From Gammaproteobacteria bacterium (GTDB taxonomy: Bacteria; Pseudomonadota; Gammaproteobacteria; Enterobacterales; Psychrobiaceae), in contig JABSRT010000030.1 of assembly GCA_013214945.1 (NCBI GenBank), positions 1 through 49,419 of the forward strand: a DNA stretch of 49,419 nt, given 5' to 3'. Made by a program: the position numbers and the translations under genes. The notes beneath the pieces are model-generated. The model was not told where the DNA came from. It was given only the letters and a program-made list of their open reading frames with translations, and did not search any database. Below, one piece after another: positions 35,101 to 43,703 of the stretch (within the stretch, counting starts at the first letter, position 1; every line of letters begins with the position of its first letter).

Positions 35101-36574
35101 TTAATCAATATTCAAATAATATTGATGTACCTCCCCTAGGTTAGCAGTGAAGTAATCATCGACATTCCGGCTGGTTATTACCGAATGTGTTACTGGTTCC
35201 TTGTAGAGGTCGAGGTATTGGTTGGCAGGGCTAGAGACGTCACCGCTAAAAGTCACCCCACCAGGATTTTCAGTGCTATCAGGGTTCAGATAACCGAAAG
35301 GCCCTAGTTCAGTAGTGCGAAAAGCCAACTGGCTATGACTGTAATAGGGAGTGCCGTCGGTTCCCTTAGACTTAGTTTGGACCGAAGCAGTATAGACCCC
35401 AGTAATTACCTGTTTTGTAACGCCACTGCTGGCCTCACCATTGTAGGTTATAACAGGTTTACCGGCGCTGTTGTATTGGTTCAATATATAGTCACAGCCG
35501 TCGGCGTTAAAGATAGCTCCGCTGCTGCCACCCGCGATAGCATAACTCAATAGCTGCATCCCGCCAGAGGGAACGAGCTGAATATCAAGTGGGCTATTAC
35601 CAGCCATATCCACTGTACGTCGCAGTCGTTGTAGCCGATGGTCGAGGCAAATTTCGGCGCCTAATTCGACGCTTTGTTTATAAGATATAATGGGGATACG
35701 CGCACCAGGTTGACGCTCGCTACTAGTGCCTGCTTTCTGATTATCGCCGCTTATGATACTGACAGGTGGATAATTAGCCAGCCATTCGGTGATCTGGCCA
35801 CCAGTGTCAATTACGCCATTTTGTAGTACACCCAAGGTTAAATCGACTGTTGATTCAGCCTGTTTTTCAACTGAATAGCGGAGGATATCACCAGTCGAGC
35901 CGCCATTGTAAACAAAAATTTCAGCACGGTTACGTACAGTGCAGAGCGGATCCTGGCGGTATGAATTCACCAGCGCGTTGAACTCATCATACTCGGTTTT
36001 AGGTTCGGTTGCGGCTATAAGTGTTTTGAGTCGTGTTAAACCGATGTGTGGTGTCCGTACAGGTGCGGTGTTTGTTTGTGCCGCGCGGCTATAAGCCTCA
36101 TTCAATGTGGTGAGACGCTTTTTGACCTCTGTTCCGGCCAAAAATTTAGCAATATCTGTGACGTGGGTAGTAAGGACACTGCCGGTACAAATCACCCAGT
36201 CACTACCTGAATCGGAAGAATCACCGAGAGTGCCTTTGACACGCGAGGCGATTCATAAGGTAATCAAAAGCTGACTGACCGTCGATACTAAGGCCTGGAT
36301 ACGGACCGTGTGCACTATGGAAATAAAATTCTGGTACCACAAAGTAGCGTACCCAATCGTTGCAATTGGCGGTACCAGCAATCGCGACTTTTAGCGCCTC
36401 GATGAACATATCAATCCTAAAATCGATATCGCGTTTCATGTCATGCGCATCAGAAATTGGGATACCGGGCCATTCTGCAGCAACCCAATTTCCAATCGTA
36501 ACCGGATTGCGGTAAGCCGTGTACAAGGACCAGGCAAAAAAGTTGTTTTTTGTAATGTCGGTTCTGTCAGTCAC
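35101..36574 (-). pseudogene. nitrilase-superfamily carbon-nitrogen hydrolase, frameshifted
   Basis: Two adjacent frames join into one protein of about 490 aa. The first (GTG at 36574, AAGGAG 7 nt upstream) carries RYFVVPEFYF with the likely catalytic Glu, then ends at 36221 after FDYLMNRLA. The second resumes with VKGTLGDSSDSGSDWVICTG and carries ELGAEICLDH, the nitrilase catalytic Cys. A single-base indel near 36230-36245 would join them (the chromosome appears to have one extra base). Such enzymes cleave nitriles or amides; this subgroup's substrate is unknown. Sequencing error, true pseudogene, or rarely recoding are possible. Flanking 17-bp repeats suggest horizontal origin. Confidence 0.75.
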
Positions 36575-36654
36575 GTTAAGACTCCTTTCCAAGTAATACA
36601 TTGATTAGCGTTCGCGTAATGATTAATTATGATGGGACACGTATAAAATATAAC

Positions 36655-36671
36655 TGATATTCAATAAGTTT
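36655..36671 (+). repeat. 17-bp direct repeat, right copy flanking nitrilase gene
   Basis: TGATATTCAATAAGTTT, identical to 34884-34900. This copy overlaps the left arm of the inverted repeat at 36663-36687. Confidence 0.8.
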
Positions 36672-36687
36672 AAGTGACAAACTTATT
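36663..36687. promoter_or_regulatory. perfect inverted repeat upstream of nitrilase gene
   Basis: AATAAGTTT and AAACTTATT separated by 7 nt, about 90 nt upstream of the nitrilase start. A plausible operator. The remaining 36688-37129 sequence has no convincing gene; a 60-codon frame at 36729-36911 lacks a ribosome site and any family resemblance. Confidence 0.45.
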
Positions 36688-37129
36688 ATAAGTCGTAAGC
36701 TATCACCAACAAACGACCTGTGCAATAAATGAACGACTATTTGTTTTTAGTTATTAGTTTAATGTATAAGACAGATATTAAATCTATTGAAAATAGTGAA
36801 TATAACGCAAAGGTGAGACTCTCAATAAACCGAGATAAATTACACGACCTTAATAAATATAAACAACCATTGGATCTCGAGCCAACCTACAGTTATTCGA
36901 ATTCGACTTAGGGCTAAGCTGCGAAGATTTTTGCGGAAAAGCTAACTAATAAACATTTGATTAATTTGTCATTAGTGGTGATTCTATATAAAAGTGAATT
37001 TTTAGCCTTTCGTACTACAGAGACTATGTTAATGTTAAATAAACATTTTAGTTGTGTTGGTACCACAAATGTCAGGCTAAATCAGGATTGTTGCTACGGC
37101 ACCACATAGCATCTGCATTTGGCAACGGC

Positions 37130-37147
37130 TACAAAACAAGTTTTGTA
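37130..37147. promoter_or_regulatory. palindrome upstream of hydroxylase cluster
   Basis: TACAAAAC-AA-GTTTTGTA, perfect 8-bp arms, nested within a longer GGCTACA...TGTAGCC pair. It lies about 110 nt before the hydroxylase start; operator or leader hairpin. Confidence 0.4.
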
Positions 37148-37253
37148 ATTTCAATCTGTAGCCCTACCCTGTAAGTCTGGCTCAGTTTAGATGAATATAC
37201 TTGAACTATCGTGCGATTCACCTGAGTTTTCAATATATTTTATGAGGTTAAAA

Positions 37254-37883
37254 ATGTCTTTTATTAGTCCTGCTGAAGTTGATTATGATGCGATAGCATT
37301 CGGTAGAATGACTCAAAAAATTGACCCACAAATTTTACTCAATGAAATAACTCCCTTGCTCACCCGAGATTGGGTTGACCATATTAATCAGCGCTGTTAT
37401 CAGGGGGGCTGGGATGTATTGCCTTTAAGAGCTTTGAGCGAACACTTTGATGCTCATCCAATTTTACAAAGTTTTGCAATTGAAGCCGGTAACAATTGGA
37501 AAAACTTAGCTATTTTAGCGCAATGTCCGAACCTTAACTCGGTGCTTGATAACCTGCACTGTCCAATAAAATCAGTGCGTTTAATGCGACTAAAACCTGG
37601 CGCTTATATTAAGCCTCACCGTGATCAAGGTTTATGCTTGGAACAAGGTGAAGCGAGGTTACACCTGCCGATTCAGACTTCAGACAAACTGGAATTTAAG
37701 GTTAACCAGCGGGTTGTGCCTATGAAAGCAGGTGAACTGTGGTATATCAATGCCAATTTAATTCATAGTGTTGATAATCAAGGTGAGGAAGAGCGAGTAA
37801 ATCTGGTTATTGACTGTGTCGTTAATTCTTGGCTGTTAAAGCAACTTCAATTGGACAATGTATATTATGAAAGTACAAGTTGA
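37254..37883 (+). CDS. aspartyl/asparaginyl beta-hydroxylase-family oxygenase
   Basis: 209 aa from the ATG at 37254 (GAGG 6 nt upstream); the frame is open to 37191 but that start lacks a ribosome site. The fold is the Fe(II)/2-oxoglutarate double-stranded beta-helix: SVRLMRLKPGAYIKPHRDQG gives the HxD iron ligands, RLHLPIQT follows, and GELWYINANLIHSVDNQGEEERVNLVIDC gives the distal His and the 2-oxoglutarate-binding Arg. The family hydroxylates Asp/Asn in proteins or small molecules. The target may be the product of one of the two following genes, which overlap or closely follow (inference). Confidence 0.88.
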   Translation: MSFISPAEVDYDAIAFGRMTQKIDPQILLNEITPLLTRDWVDHINQRCYQGGWDVLPLRALSEHFDAHPILQSFAIEAGNNWKNLAILAQCPNLNSVLDNLHCPIKSVRLMRLKPGAYIKPHRDQGLCLEQGEARLHLPIQTSDKLEFKVNQRVVPMKAGELWYINANLIHSVDNQGEEERVNLVIDCVVNSWLLKQLQLDNVYYESTS

Positions 37884-38115
37884 CGACTTAGTTCAATGCT
37901 TATGTGATATCACGATGATAGAGCTACATCCGGATGTTTTTCTGGATTTAGATGCCACTATAACTCCGGTTGGTAAGGCTGTCTCTATGATCACAGCGGC
38001 ACAATGCGCCCAAGAGCATATGCGGACACAAGTATTTATACGTGGCGTCCATCAGGCGATAGTTGAGCAACTGAATATATTCACCTTGGCCAAGTATTTT
38101 GCCTCGATAAAATAA
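37867..38115 (+). CDS. uncharacterised 82-aa protein, hydroxylase cluster
   Basis: The ATG at 37867 lies inside the hydroxylase gene (17-nt overlap), so the two are coupled. The product is small and slightly acidic: VDDLVQCLCDITMIELHPDVFLDLD, then ITAAQCAQEHMRTQVFIRGVHQAIVEQL, which looks helical. Asp-rich residues in the first 30 positions and two Cys are notable. It may be a partner or substrate of the hydroxylase. No family recognised. Confidence 0.6.
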   Translation: MKVQVDDLVQCLCDITMIELHPDVFLDLDATITPVGKAVSMITAAQCAQEHMRTQVFIRGVHQAIVEQLNIFTLAKYFASIK

Positions 38116-38126
38116 CAACGGCCGCA

Positions 38127-38708
38127 TTGGTAAAAACAGAACTGCCTTCTATTGCTGGCGTTCTGGCTATTCCTGATGATTACAAAGATCTAAAGTTCAC
38201 CACCCGGATTACGGTATATAACGAACACCAACTGGCTGATAATCAATCTTCTTTAAACTTACCTAAACGATTTCGAGCAGCCAGTCCACAAATTGGCAAT
38301 GAACTTAATTTTTCATATATTCAGGGTAGATATCCTCATTTTAAATTCGAATACCAGACTACTCCCGGGATTTTAGAACAGCCATTACCTGCTCATCTCG
38401 ATTATTCTTGCCTGGGAGTTTCCCATTTAAAACGTCTATGGCACAAAGCGCAACAAACACGAGCTGGCTGCTTAAATGATCTAATTAGACAGCAAGAGTG
38501 CCAACTTGACCTTATATTACTCGATCATCTTCAGCTGAGTCTGGAACCTGCTATAGCTTTTTTATATCAAAATAGAGATTTGAAGGCTTTTGAGGACTAT
38601 ATTTTAGCCAACCATCTGGGGGGAATTACAGATTCGATAATCGTAAAAATTACGCAAACTGTTGAAAACTTTATTGAGCTATCCGCAGATACACAAAACC
38701 TTAATTAA
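38127..38708 (+). CDS. uncharacterised 193-aa protein, hydroxylase cluster
   Basis: TTG start at 38127, 11 nt after the preceding gene; the start is uncertain. The N-terminal part (1-100) is mixed and contains KFTTRITVYNE and YIQGRYPHFKFEYQ. The C-terminal half (105-190) is predicted helical (HLKRLWHKAQQTRAGCLNDLIRQQ onward). No known domain is evident. Its conserved-looking composition and tight spacing suggest a functional unit with the oxygenase. Confidence 0.6.
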   Translation: MVKTELPSIAGVLAIPDDYKDLKFTTRITVYNEHQLADNQSSLNLPKRFRAASPQIGNELNFSYIQGRYPHFKFEYQTTPGILEQPLPAHLDYSCLGVSHLKRLWHKAQQTRAGCLNDLIRQQECQLDLILLDHLQLSLEPAIAFLYQNRDLKAFEDYILANHLGGITDSIIVKITQTVENFIELSADTQNLN

Positions 38709-39350
38709 ACCAAAACTAACGCCTCAACAACTCACGTCTCAACAAATTGTTTTTGGCAATAACAGGCCTATTTAGTCATTCCTGGTAGATTAAGTAAACA
38801 AGAGCTAGAAGCCAGCCTTTGTAATATTGACGAGTTTTAAATTTATCATTTGAAGTTAGGATACCCATTTCAAGATCTTTATTCTAACAATAATATAACA
38901 ATATTCTGGGGGGGTAATCATCTGTGCCCTGCTCTTTTCATTGCTATATTTAACGAGCTAAAGTGATATATAACTCGCGCCAAAAAATTCAAATTAATTA
39001 AACCGCACCTGTATAGCCGCTGTATACGCCGCAGTTATTTATGTGGGCATCAAAGCATTAGCGGTAAAAAACGAGTCTAGCTAAGACGGTACATCAGTCA
39101 TAAATCTGAATCAGAGTAAAATTTCATCCACCCAAACAACAAGCATAAAAATCAGTCAGTTACAGGAGCCGCCCATAACTAACAAAGGACATGACGCACT
39201 GCACAATAAAAGTACATTTCATGATGTTGTACCACCTCAACTGAACAAAATATCGTTGACGTTAGCTATGCAACTTCACTGGCCACTTAGTGATAGTGCG
39301 ATAACAACACCAAAAGTAATCTCAACTACCAACATGTTGATTAATCGATT

Positions 39351-39366
39351 TTTTATAGCTATAAAA
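39351..39366. promoter_or_regulatory. 16-bp perfect palindrome upstream of gtsA
   Basis: TTTTATAGCTATAAAA, a candidate operator or promoter element about 150 nt before the start codon. Confidence 0.35.
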
Positions 39367-39380
39367 TCTCCAGTGTCACC

Positions 39381-39401
39381 AATAAATCAATTTGATTTAT
39401 T
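39381..39401. promoter_or_regulatory. 10-1-10 perfect palindrome upstream of gtsA
   Basis: Arms AATAAATCAA and TTGATTTATT around a central T. Perfect 10-bp symmetry makes this a strong candidate operator for the glucose operon. It does not match the GntR operators found at 48060 and 48159, nor clearly the HexR consensus. Confidence 0.55.
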
Positions 39402-39513
39402 AATTGACATCATGCATTTCAAGAGGTAGTTTTAACAACTTGCTCAATAGTCTAGCGTTTATTCACATCCTCTAGAAAGAGGCTTGTGGTGTTCTTTCAT
39501 CAGAGGAGATTTT

Positions 39514-40770
39514 ATGAAATTGTCTAAAATTGGTTTATCTATTGCTTTTACCCTGAGTGTTTCAATGGCCGCGCAAGCAGCTGATGTTGAAGTTCTTCAT
39601 TATTGGACTTCAGGCGGTGAAGCCAAGTCAGTGGTTGAGCTAAAGAAGTTGTTGGAATCAAAAGGACACACATGGAAAGACTTTGCTGTGGCTGGCGGTG
39701 GCGGTGAAAGTGCGATGACAGTACTAAAATCACGCGTTGTCTCTGGTAATCCTCCTGCAGCAGCGCAGATTAAAGGACCAAGCATTCAAGAATGGGGCGC
39801 TGAAGGCGTACTTGCCAATATCGACAGAGTTGCTAAAGCCGAAGGTTGGGATAACTTACTTCCTAGCGTAGTTTCTGACGTAATGAAGTATGACGGTAAA
39901 TACGTTGCTGTTCCTGTTAACGTTCATCGTGTTAACTGGATGTGGGCTAACCCAGCAGTATTCAAAAAAGCAGGCGCAACAATTCCAACAACTTGGGATG
40001 AGTTTTTCGTTGCAGCAGAAAAAATTAAAGCCGCAGGTATTACAGCCGTTGCTCATGGTGGACAGCCTTGGCAGGACGCAACAACTTTTGAGTCAGTGGT
40101 ACTGGGTACTGCAGGTGCTGAGTTTTACAAAAAAGCATTTGTTGAACTAGATCCTGAAGCTATAAACAGCCCACAGATGATTGAAGCACTTGAAATATTC
40201 CGTAAGATCAAGCAATACACTGATGAAGGTGCTCCGGGTCGTGACTGGAACCTTGCTACCACCATGGTAATCAAGGGTGAAGCGGGCATGCAGTTCATGG
40301 GTGATTGGGCCAAAGGTGAATTTACCTCAGCCGGTAAAAAGCCAGGCGTTGACTATATCTGTGCTCCGGCACCAGGTACTGCAAAAGACTTTACCTTCAA
40401 TATCGATAGCTTTGTTATGTTTGACCTAGATAACAAGGAACTACAGAAGGGCCAGGATGATTTAGCCAGTACAATCTTAAGTCCGCAGTTCCAAGAAGTA
40501 TTCAACTTGAACAAGGGTTCTATTCCTGTTCGTCTGAACCTATCAATGGAAAAATTTGATGATTGTGCCAAGCTATCATCAACAGATTTTGTTGAGTCAG
40601 CGAAGCGTGACACGTTAGTGCCGAGTATGGCACATGGTATGTCTACATTTTCTGCAACTCAGGGTGCAATTTATGACACTGTGACAGAATTTTACAATAA
40701 CGATAGAGTTACGGCTAAAGAAGCTGCTGCCAAGATGGTTAAAGCTATCGCAGCCGCTGCTGATAATTAA
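39514..40770 (+). CDS. gtsA: glucose ABC transporter substrate-binding protein
   Basis: 418 aa. The ATG at 39514 has AGAGGAG 5-8 nt upstream and opens a classical signal peptide (KLSKIGLSIAFTLSVSMAAQA, cleavage about 23). The mature protein begins ADVEVLHYWTSGGEAK. Blocks such as FAVAGGGGESAMTVLKSR, GNPPAAAQIKGPSIQEW, VPVNVHRVNWMW and HGGQPWQD match Pseudomonas GtsA closely, so the ligand is probably glucose or a close monosaccharide. First gene of an operon ending in glucokinase, which supports that. Confidence 0.92.
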   Translation: MKLSKIGLSIAFTLSVSMAAQAADVEVLHYWTSGGEAKSVVELKKLLESKGHTWKDFAVAGGGGESAMTVLKSRVVSGNPPAAAQIKGPSIQEWGAEGVLANIDRVAKAEGWDNLLPSVVSDVMKYDGKYVAVPVNVHRVNWMWANPAVFKKAGATIPTTWDEFFVAAEKIKAAGITAVAHGGQPWQDATTFESVVLGTAGAEFYKKAFVELDPEAINSPQMIEALEIFRKIKQYTDEGAPGRDWNLATTMVIKGEAGMQFMGDWAKGEFTSAGKKPGVDYICAPAPGTAKDFTFNIDSFVMFDLDNKELQKGQDDLASTILSPQFQEVFNLNKGSIPVRLNLSMEKFDDCAKLSSTDFVESAKRDTLVPSMAHGMSTFSATQGAIYDTVTEFYNNDRVTAKEAAAKMVKAIAAAADN

Positions 40771-40792
40771 TCATTAGTTTGACCGTTGTGGT

Positions 40793-40818
40793 AAAACCCA
40801 GTCCTTGTGCTGGGTTTT
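40793..40818 (+). terminator. intercistronic stem-loop after gtsA
   Basis: AAAACCCAG/CTGGGTTTT with an 8-nt loop, followed by AATTTT. Placed between the binding-protein gene and the permeases, it probably acts as a partial terminator or RNA-stabilising hairpin giving more binding protein than permease, a common ABC-operon design. Confidence 0.7.
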
Positions 40819-40856
40819 AATTTTCTACCATCTTCCTTTTTCAGGAGGGTTCGTTT

Positions 40857-41747
40857 ATGAGCGTATCCAATAAACCCAAGTTTTCCTTTGGGGACATTCT
40901 CCCCAAAATAGTGGTTGCCCCTACCTTTGTTGCAACACTTATTTTTATCTACGGCTTTGTGCTGTGGAACGCATGGCTGTCTTTTAGCTCCTCTCGTATG
41001 TTACCGAAATATGATTGGGCCGGCTTAAAGCAGTATGAACGTCTGTTTGCAAATGACCGTTGGTGGGTCGCTGCAGAAAATTTATTAATATTCGGCGTGT
41101 TATTCATCGTTATTTGTTTGGTCATTGGCTTGTTTTTAGCCATTTTCCTTGACCAAAAAATTCGTGCAGAAGGTGCTATTCGTACCATCTACCTTTATCC
41201 AATGGCGTTGTCATTCATCGTGACGGGTACCGCTTGGAAATGGATATTAAATCCTGAGCAAGGTCTGCAGAAAATGTTCCGAGAGATGGGCTGGGAGTCT
41301 TTTACCTTCGACTGGCTGGTCAATAGTGACATGGCTATTTATACCGTGGTTATCGCGGGTGTTTGGCAGTCTTCAGGTTTTGTGATGGCGCTGTGCCTTG
41401 CTGGTTTACGCGGTGTCGATGAAAACATTGTAAAAGCTGCGCGGGTTGATGGTGCATCAATGCCGTTGATTTATCGTAAGATTATTATCCCTGGTTTAGG
41501 TCCGGTATTTTTCAGTGCGATAATTGTATTAACGCACATTGCCATTAAGAGCTTTGATTTAATCGTGGCGCTAACGGGCGGTGGTCCGGGTTATGCGACC
41601 GATGTACCTGCAACCTTTATGTATACCTATGCGTTTACTCGTGGACAAATTGGGGTCGGTTCAGCAGCGGCGATGATGATGTTAATGGCCGTTCTGGCGA
41701 TTATCGTGCCTTATCTCTACTCTGAGCTTCGGGAGAAAAAACAATGA
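40857..41747 (+). CDS. gtsB: glucose ABC transporter permease, MalF type
   Basis: 296 aa with six predicted membrane helices. The cytoplasmic EAA loop is visible: DENIVKAARVDGASMPLIYRKIIIPGLGP (about 189-217), which docks the ATPase. LTGGGPGYATDV is characteristic of this sugar-permease subfamily. AGGAGG lies 6-8 nt before the ATG. The stop overlaps the next start (ATGA). Confidence 0.93.
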   Translation: MSVSNKPKFSFGDILPKIVVAPTFVATLIFIYGFVLWNAWLSFSSSRMLPKYDWAGLKQYERLFANDRWWVAAENLLIFGVLFIVICLVIGLFLAIFLDQKIRAEGAIRTIYLYPMALSFIVTGTAWKWILNPEQGLQKMFREMGWESFTFDWLVNSDMAIYTVVIAGVWQSSGFVMALCLAGLRGVDENIVKAARVDGASMPLIYRKIIIPGLGPVFFSAIIVLTHIAIKSFDLIVALTGGGPGYATDVPATFMYTYAFTRGQIGVGSAAAMMMLMAVLAIIVPYLYSELREKKQ

Positions 41748-42589
41748 GTATCAGTCGTGTATTAATTTATTGTCTATTAGCAGTTGCGGCTATCTTTTAT
41801 TTATTACCTTTAGTGGTAATGGTGATTACGTCACTTAAAGATTTAGATGAAATTCGTAACGGTACTATACTGTCCCTCCCCCAGTCATTGAATTTTGATG
41901 CTTGGGGTAAGGCATGGAGTACGGCATGTACCGGAGCGACTTGTGAAGGATTAAAAGGTTATTTCTGGAACTCAGTATCGATTGTTGCGCCAGCGGTTAT
42001 TATCTCAACTATTCTCGGCGCGCTCAATGGTTATGTGCTGACTAAGTGGAAATTTCGCGGCAGTAACCTGTTCTTTGGTATGTTGCTTATCGGCACCATG
42101 ATCCCATTTCAAGTTATTTTACTGCCAATGGCGAGAACTCTCGGCTTCTTGGGACTTTCAGGCACCAGTTATGGCCTGATTATGGTCCATATTATTTATG
42201 GATTAGCATTTACCACCCTGTTTTTTAGAAACTACTACATCACGGTTCCTAATGAATTGGTTAATGCAGCACGAATTGATGGTGCTGGTTTTTGGATGAT
42301 TTTCTGGCGAATTATTTTGCCAATCTCGACCCCTATTCTCGTGGTATCCGTTATTTGGCAATTCACTCAAATCTGGAATGACTTCCTGTTTGGCGTCGTT
42401 TACTCGGCGGGTGATAATCAACCTATTACGGTTGCGCTCAATAATTTGGTCAATACCAGTACGGGTGTCAAAGAATATAACGTCGATATGGCCGCTGCAA
42501 TTATCGCGGCATTACCTACGCTTTTGGTTTATGTCATTGCGGGTAAATATTTCGTTCGAGGCCTCACTGCGGGCGCTGTTAAAGGTTAG
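41744..42589 (+). CDS. gtsC: glucose ABC transporter permease, MalG type
   Basis: 281 aa, six predicted helices, with EAA loop VPNELVNAARIDGAGFWMIFWRIILPIS (about 168-195). Starts at the ATG overlapping the gtsB stop by 4 nt. Pairs with GtsB to form the membrane channel. Confidence 0.93.
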   Translation: MSISRVLIYCLLAVAAIFYLLPLVVMVITSLKDLDEIRNGTILSLPQSLNFDAWGKAWSTACTGATCEGLKGYFWNSVSIVAPAVIISTILGALNGYVLTKWKFRGSNLFFGMLLIGTMIPFQVILLPMARTLGFLGLSGTSYGLIMVHIIYGLAFTTLFFRNYYITVPNELVNAARIDGAGFWMIFWRIILPISTPILVVSVIWQFTQIWNDFLFGVVYSAGDNQPITVALNNLVNTSTGVKEYNVDMAAAIIAALPTLLVYVIAGKYFVRGLTAGAVKG

Positions 42590-42599
42590 GAACATACTG

Positions 42600-43703
42600 A
42601 TGCAAGCTTTAAAAATAAAAAATATAGAAAAGAGTTTTGGTCCAATAAAAGTACTAAAAGGGATCAATCTAGAAATTGAACCAGGACAGTTTTTGATCCT
42701 AGTCGGCCCATCCGGCTGTGGTAAGTCGACCTTACTCAACATGATTGCGGGTTTGGAAAGCGTCACTAATGGCGAGATTCATATTGGTGATCGCAATGTG
42801 ACGGCACTTGATCCTAAAGATCGTGATATTGCGATGGTTTTTCAGTCATATGCGTTATATCCAAATATGACGGTTCGCCAGAACATCTCATTTGGCTTAG
42901 ACATAGCTAAAATGCCTAAAGATGAGCAGAAGGTGGTGGTTGATCGTGTCTCTAAGATGTTACAAATCGTGCCTTTGCTTGACCGTAAACCGGCGGCATT
43001 GTCTGGTGGTCAGCGCCAACGTGTCGCTATGGGGCGTGCATTAGCGCGTGATCCGGCAATTTATCTGTTTGATGAGCCATTATCGAATCTTGATGCCAAG
43101 CTACGTGTCGAAATGCGCGGCGAGATCAAGGAACTGCATCAACGTATGGGCACAACCATCGTTTATGTGACACATGATCAAATAGAGGCAATGACCTTAG
43201 CCGATGTGATTGCGGTGATGAAAAATGGCGAAGTCCAGCAATTTGGTACGCCACAAGAGATCTACGACAATCCATCCAATCAGTTTATTGCCGGCTTTAT
43301 GGGCAGTCCTTCAATGAACTTTGTCCCTTGTGAGCTAAGCCAAGGTGATAATGGTTATGAGTTATTACTTGAAAGTGCTGGTAAATCAATGCAGTTTCCA
43401 ATAAACCAAGACATTGAAGGCTTAAAACAATACGTCGGTAAACAGGTGATCTTAGGCATTCGTCCTGAGCAAATTACCCAAGACAGCGAAGATGGATCAG
43501 CTAACCGTGTAATGGCTTGTGATGTTGAAATGATTGAGCCGACCGGTCCCGATACAATGGTAACGATTCGTCTCAATGGCGCGAAGATAGTTTGTCGTGT
43601 TCACCCAACGACTATGTGTAGCACAGAGCAAGCGTTACCACTGCAATTTGATATGACAAAAGCGGTATTCTTTGATCCTAAGACTGAGATGAGAATTCGC
43701 TAA
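42600..43703 (+). CDS. gtsD: sugar ABC transporter ATPase, MalK type
   Basis: 367 aa from the ATG at 42600 (GGTTAGGAA upstream). The frame is open further back inside gtsC, but MQALKIKNIEKSFGP is the normal MalK-like start. Walker A GPSGCGKST (about 36-44), Q-loop MVFQSYALYPNMTV, signature LSGGQRQRVAMGRAL (about 134-148), Walker B IYLFDEPLSNLDAKL and the H-loop YVTHDQ. The C-terminal OB/TOBE region (about 240-367, with GIRPEQI) can bind regulators. Its TAA overlaps the glk ATG. Confidence 0.95.
   Translation: MQALKIKNIEKSFGPIKVLKGINLEIEPGQFLILVGPSGCGKSTLLNMIAGLESVTNGEIHIGDRNVTALDPKDRDIAMVFQSYALYPNMTVRQNISFGLDIAKMPKDEQKVVVDRVSKMLQIVPLLDRKPAALSGGQRQRVAMGRALARDPAIYLFDEPLSNLDAKLRVEMRGEIKELHQRMGTTIVYVTHDQIEAMTLADVIAVMKNGEVQQFGTPQEIYDNPSNQFIAGFMGSPSMNFVPCELSQGDNGYELLLESAGKSMQFPINQDIEGLKQYVGKQVILGIRPEQITQDSEDGSANRVMACDVEMIEPTGPDTMVTIRLNGAKIVCRVHPTTMCSTEQALPLQFDMTKAVFFDPKTEMRIR

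Larger units (their letters stand above)
38709..39513. other. 805-nt intergenic region with apparent coding remnants and gtsA promoter
   Basis: No intact gene. Short protein-like pieces end at stop codons: one near 38785-38840 reads SKQELEASLCNIDEF, and one at 39013-39084 reads IAAVYAAVIYVGIKALAV before a charged tail, like the end of a membrane protein. These suggest deleted or decayed genes. The last 170 nt hold two palindromes, listed separately, that probably regulate the downstream transporter operon. Confidence 0.4.

Noticed and set aside
36200-36260. Programmed frameshift in the nitrilase gene
   Set aside because: No slippery heptamer, stimulatory pseudoknot or release-factor-like context was seen; a point indel or sequencing error is simpler.
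36729-36911. 60-codon plus-strand frame between the nitrilase and hydroxylase genes
   Set aside because: No ribosome site, low-complexity AT-rich composition and no family resemblance.
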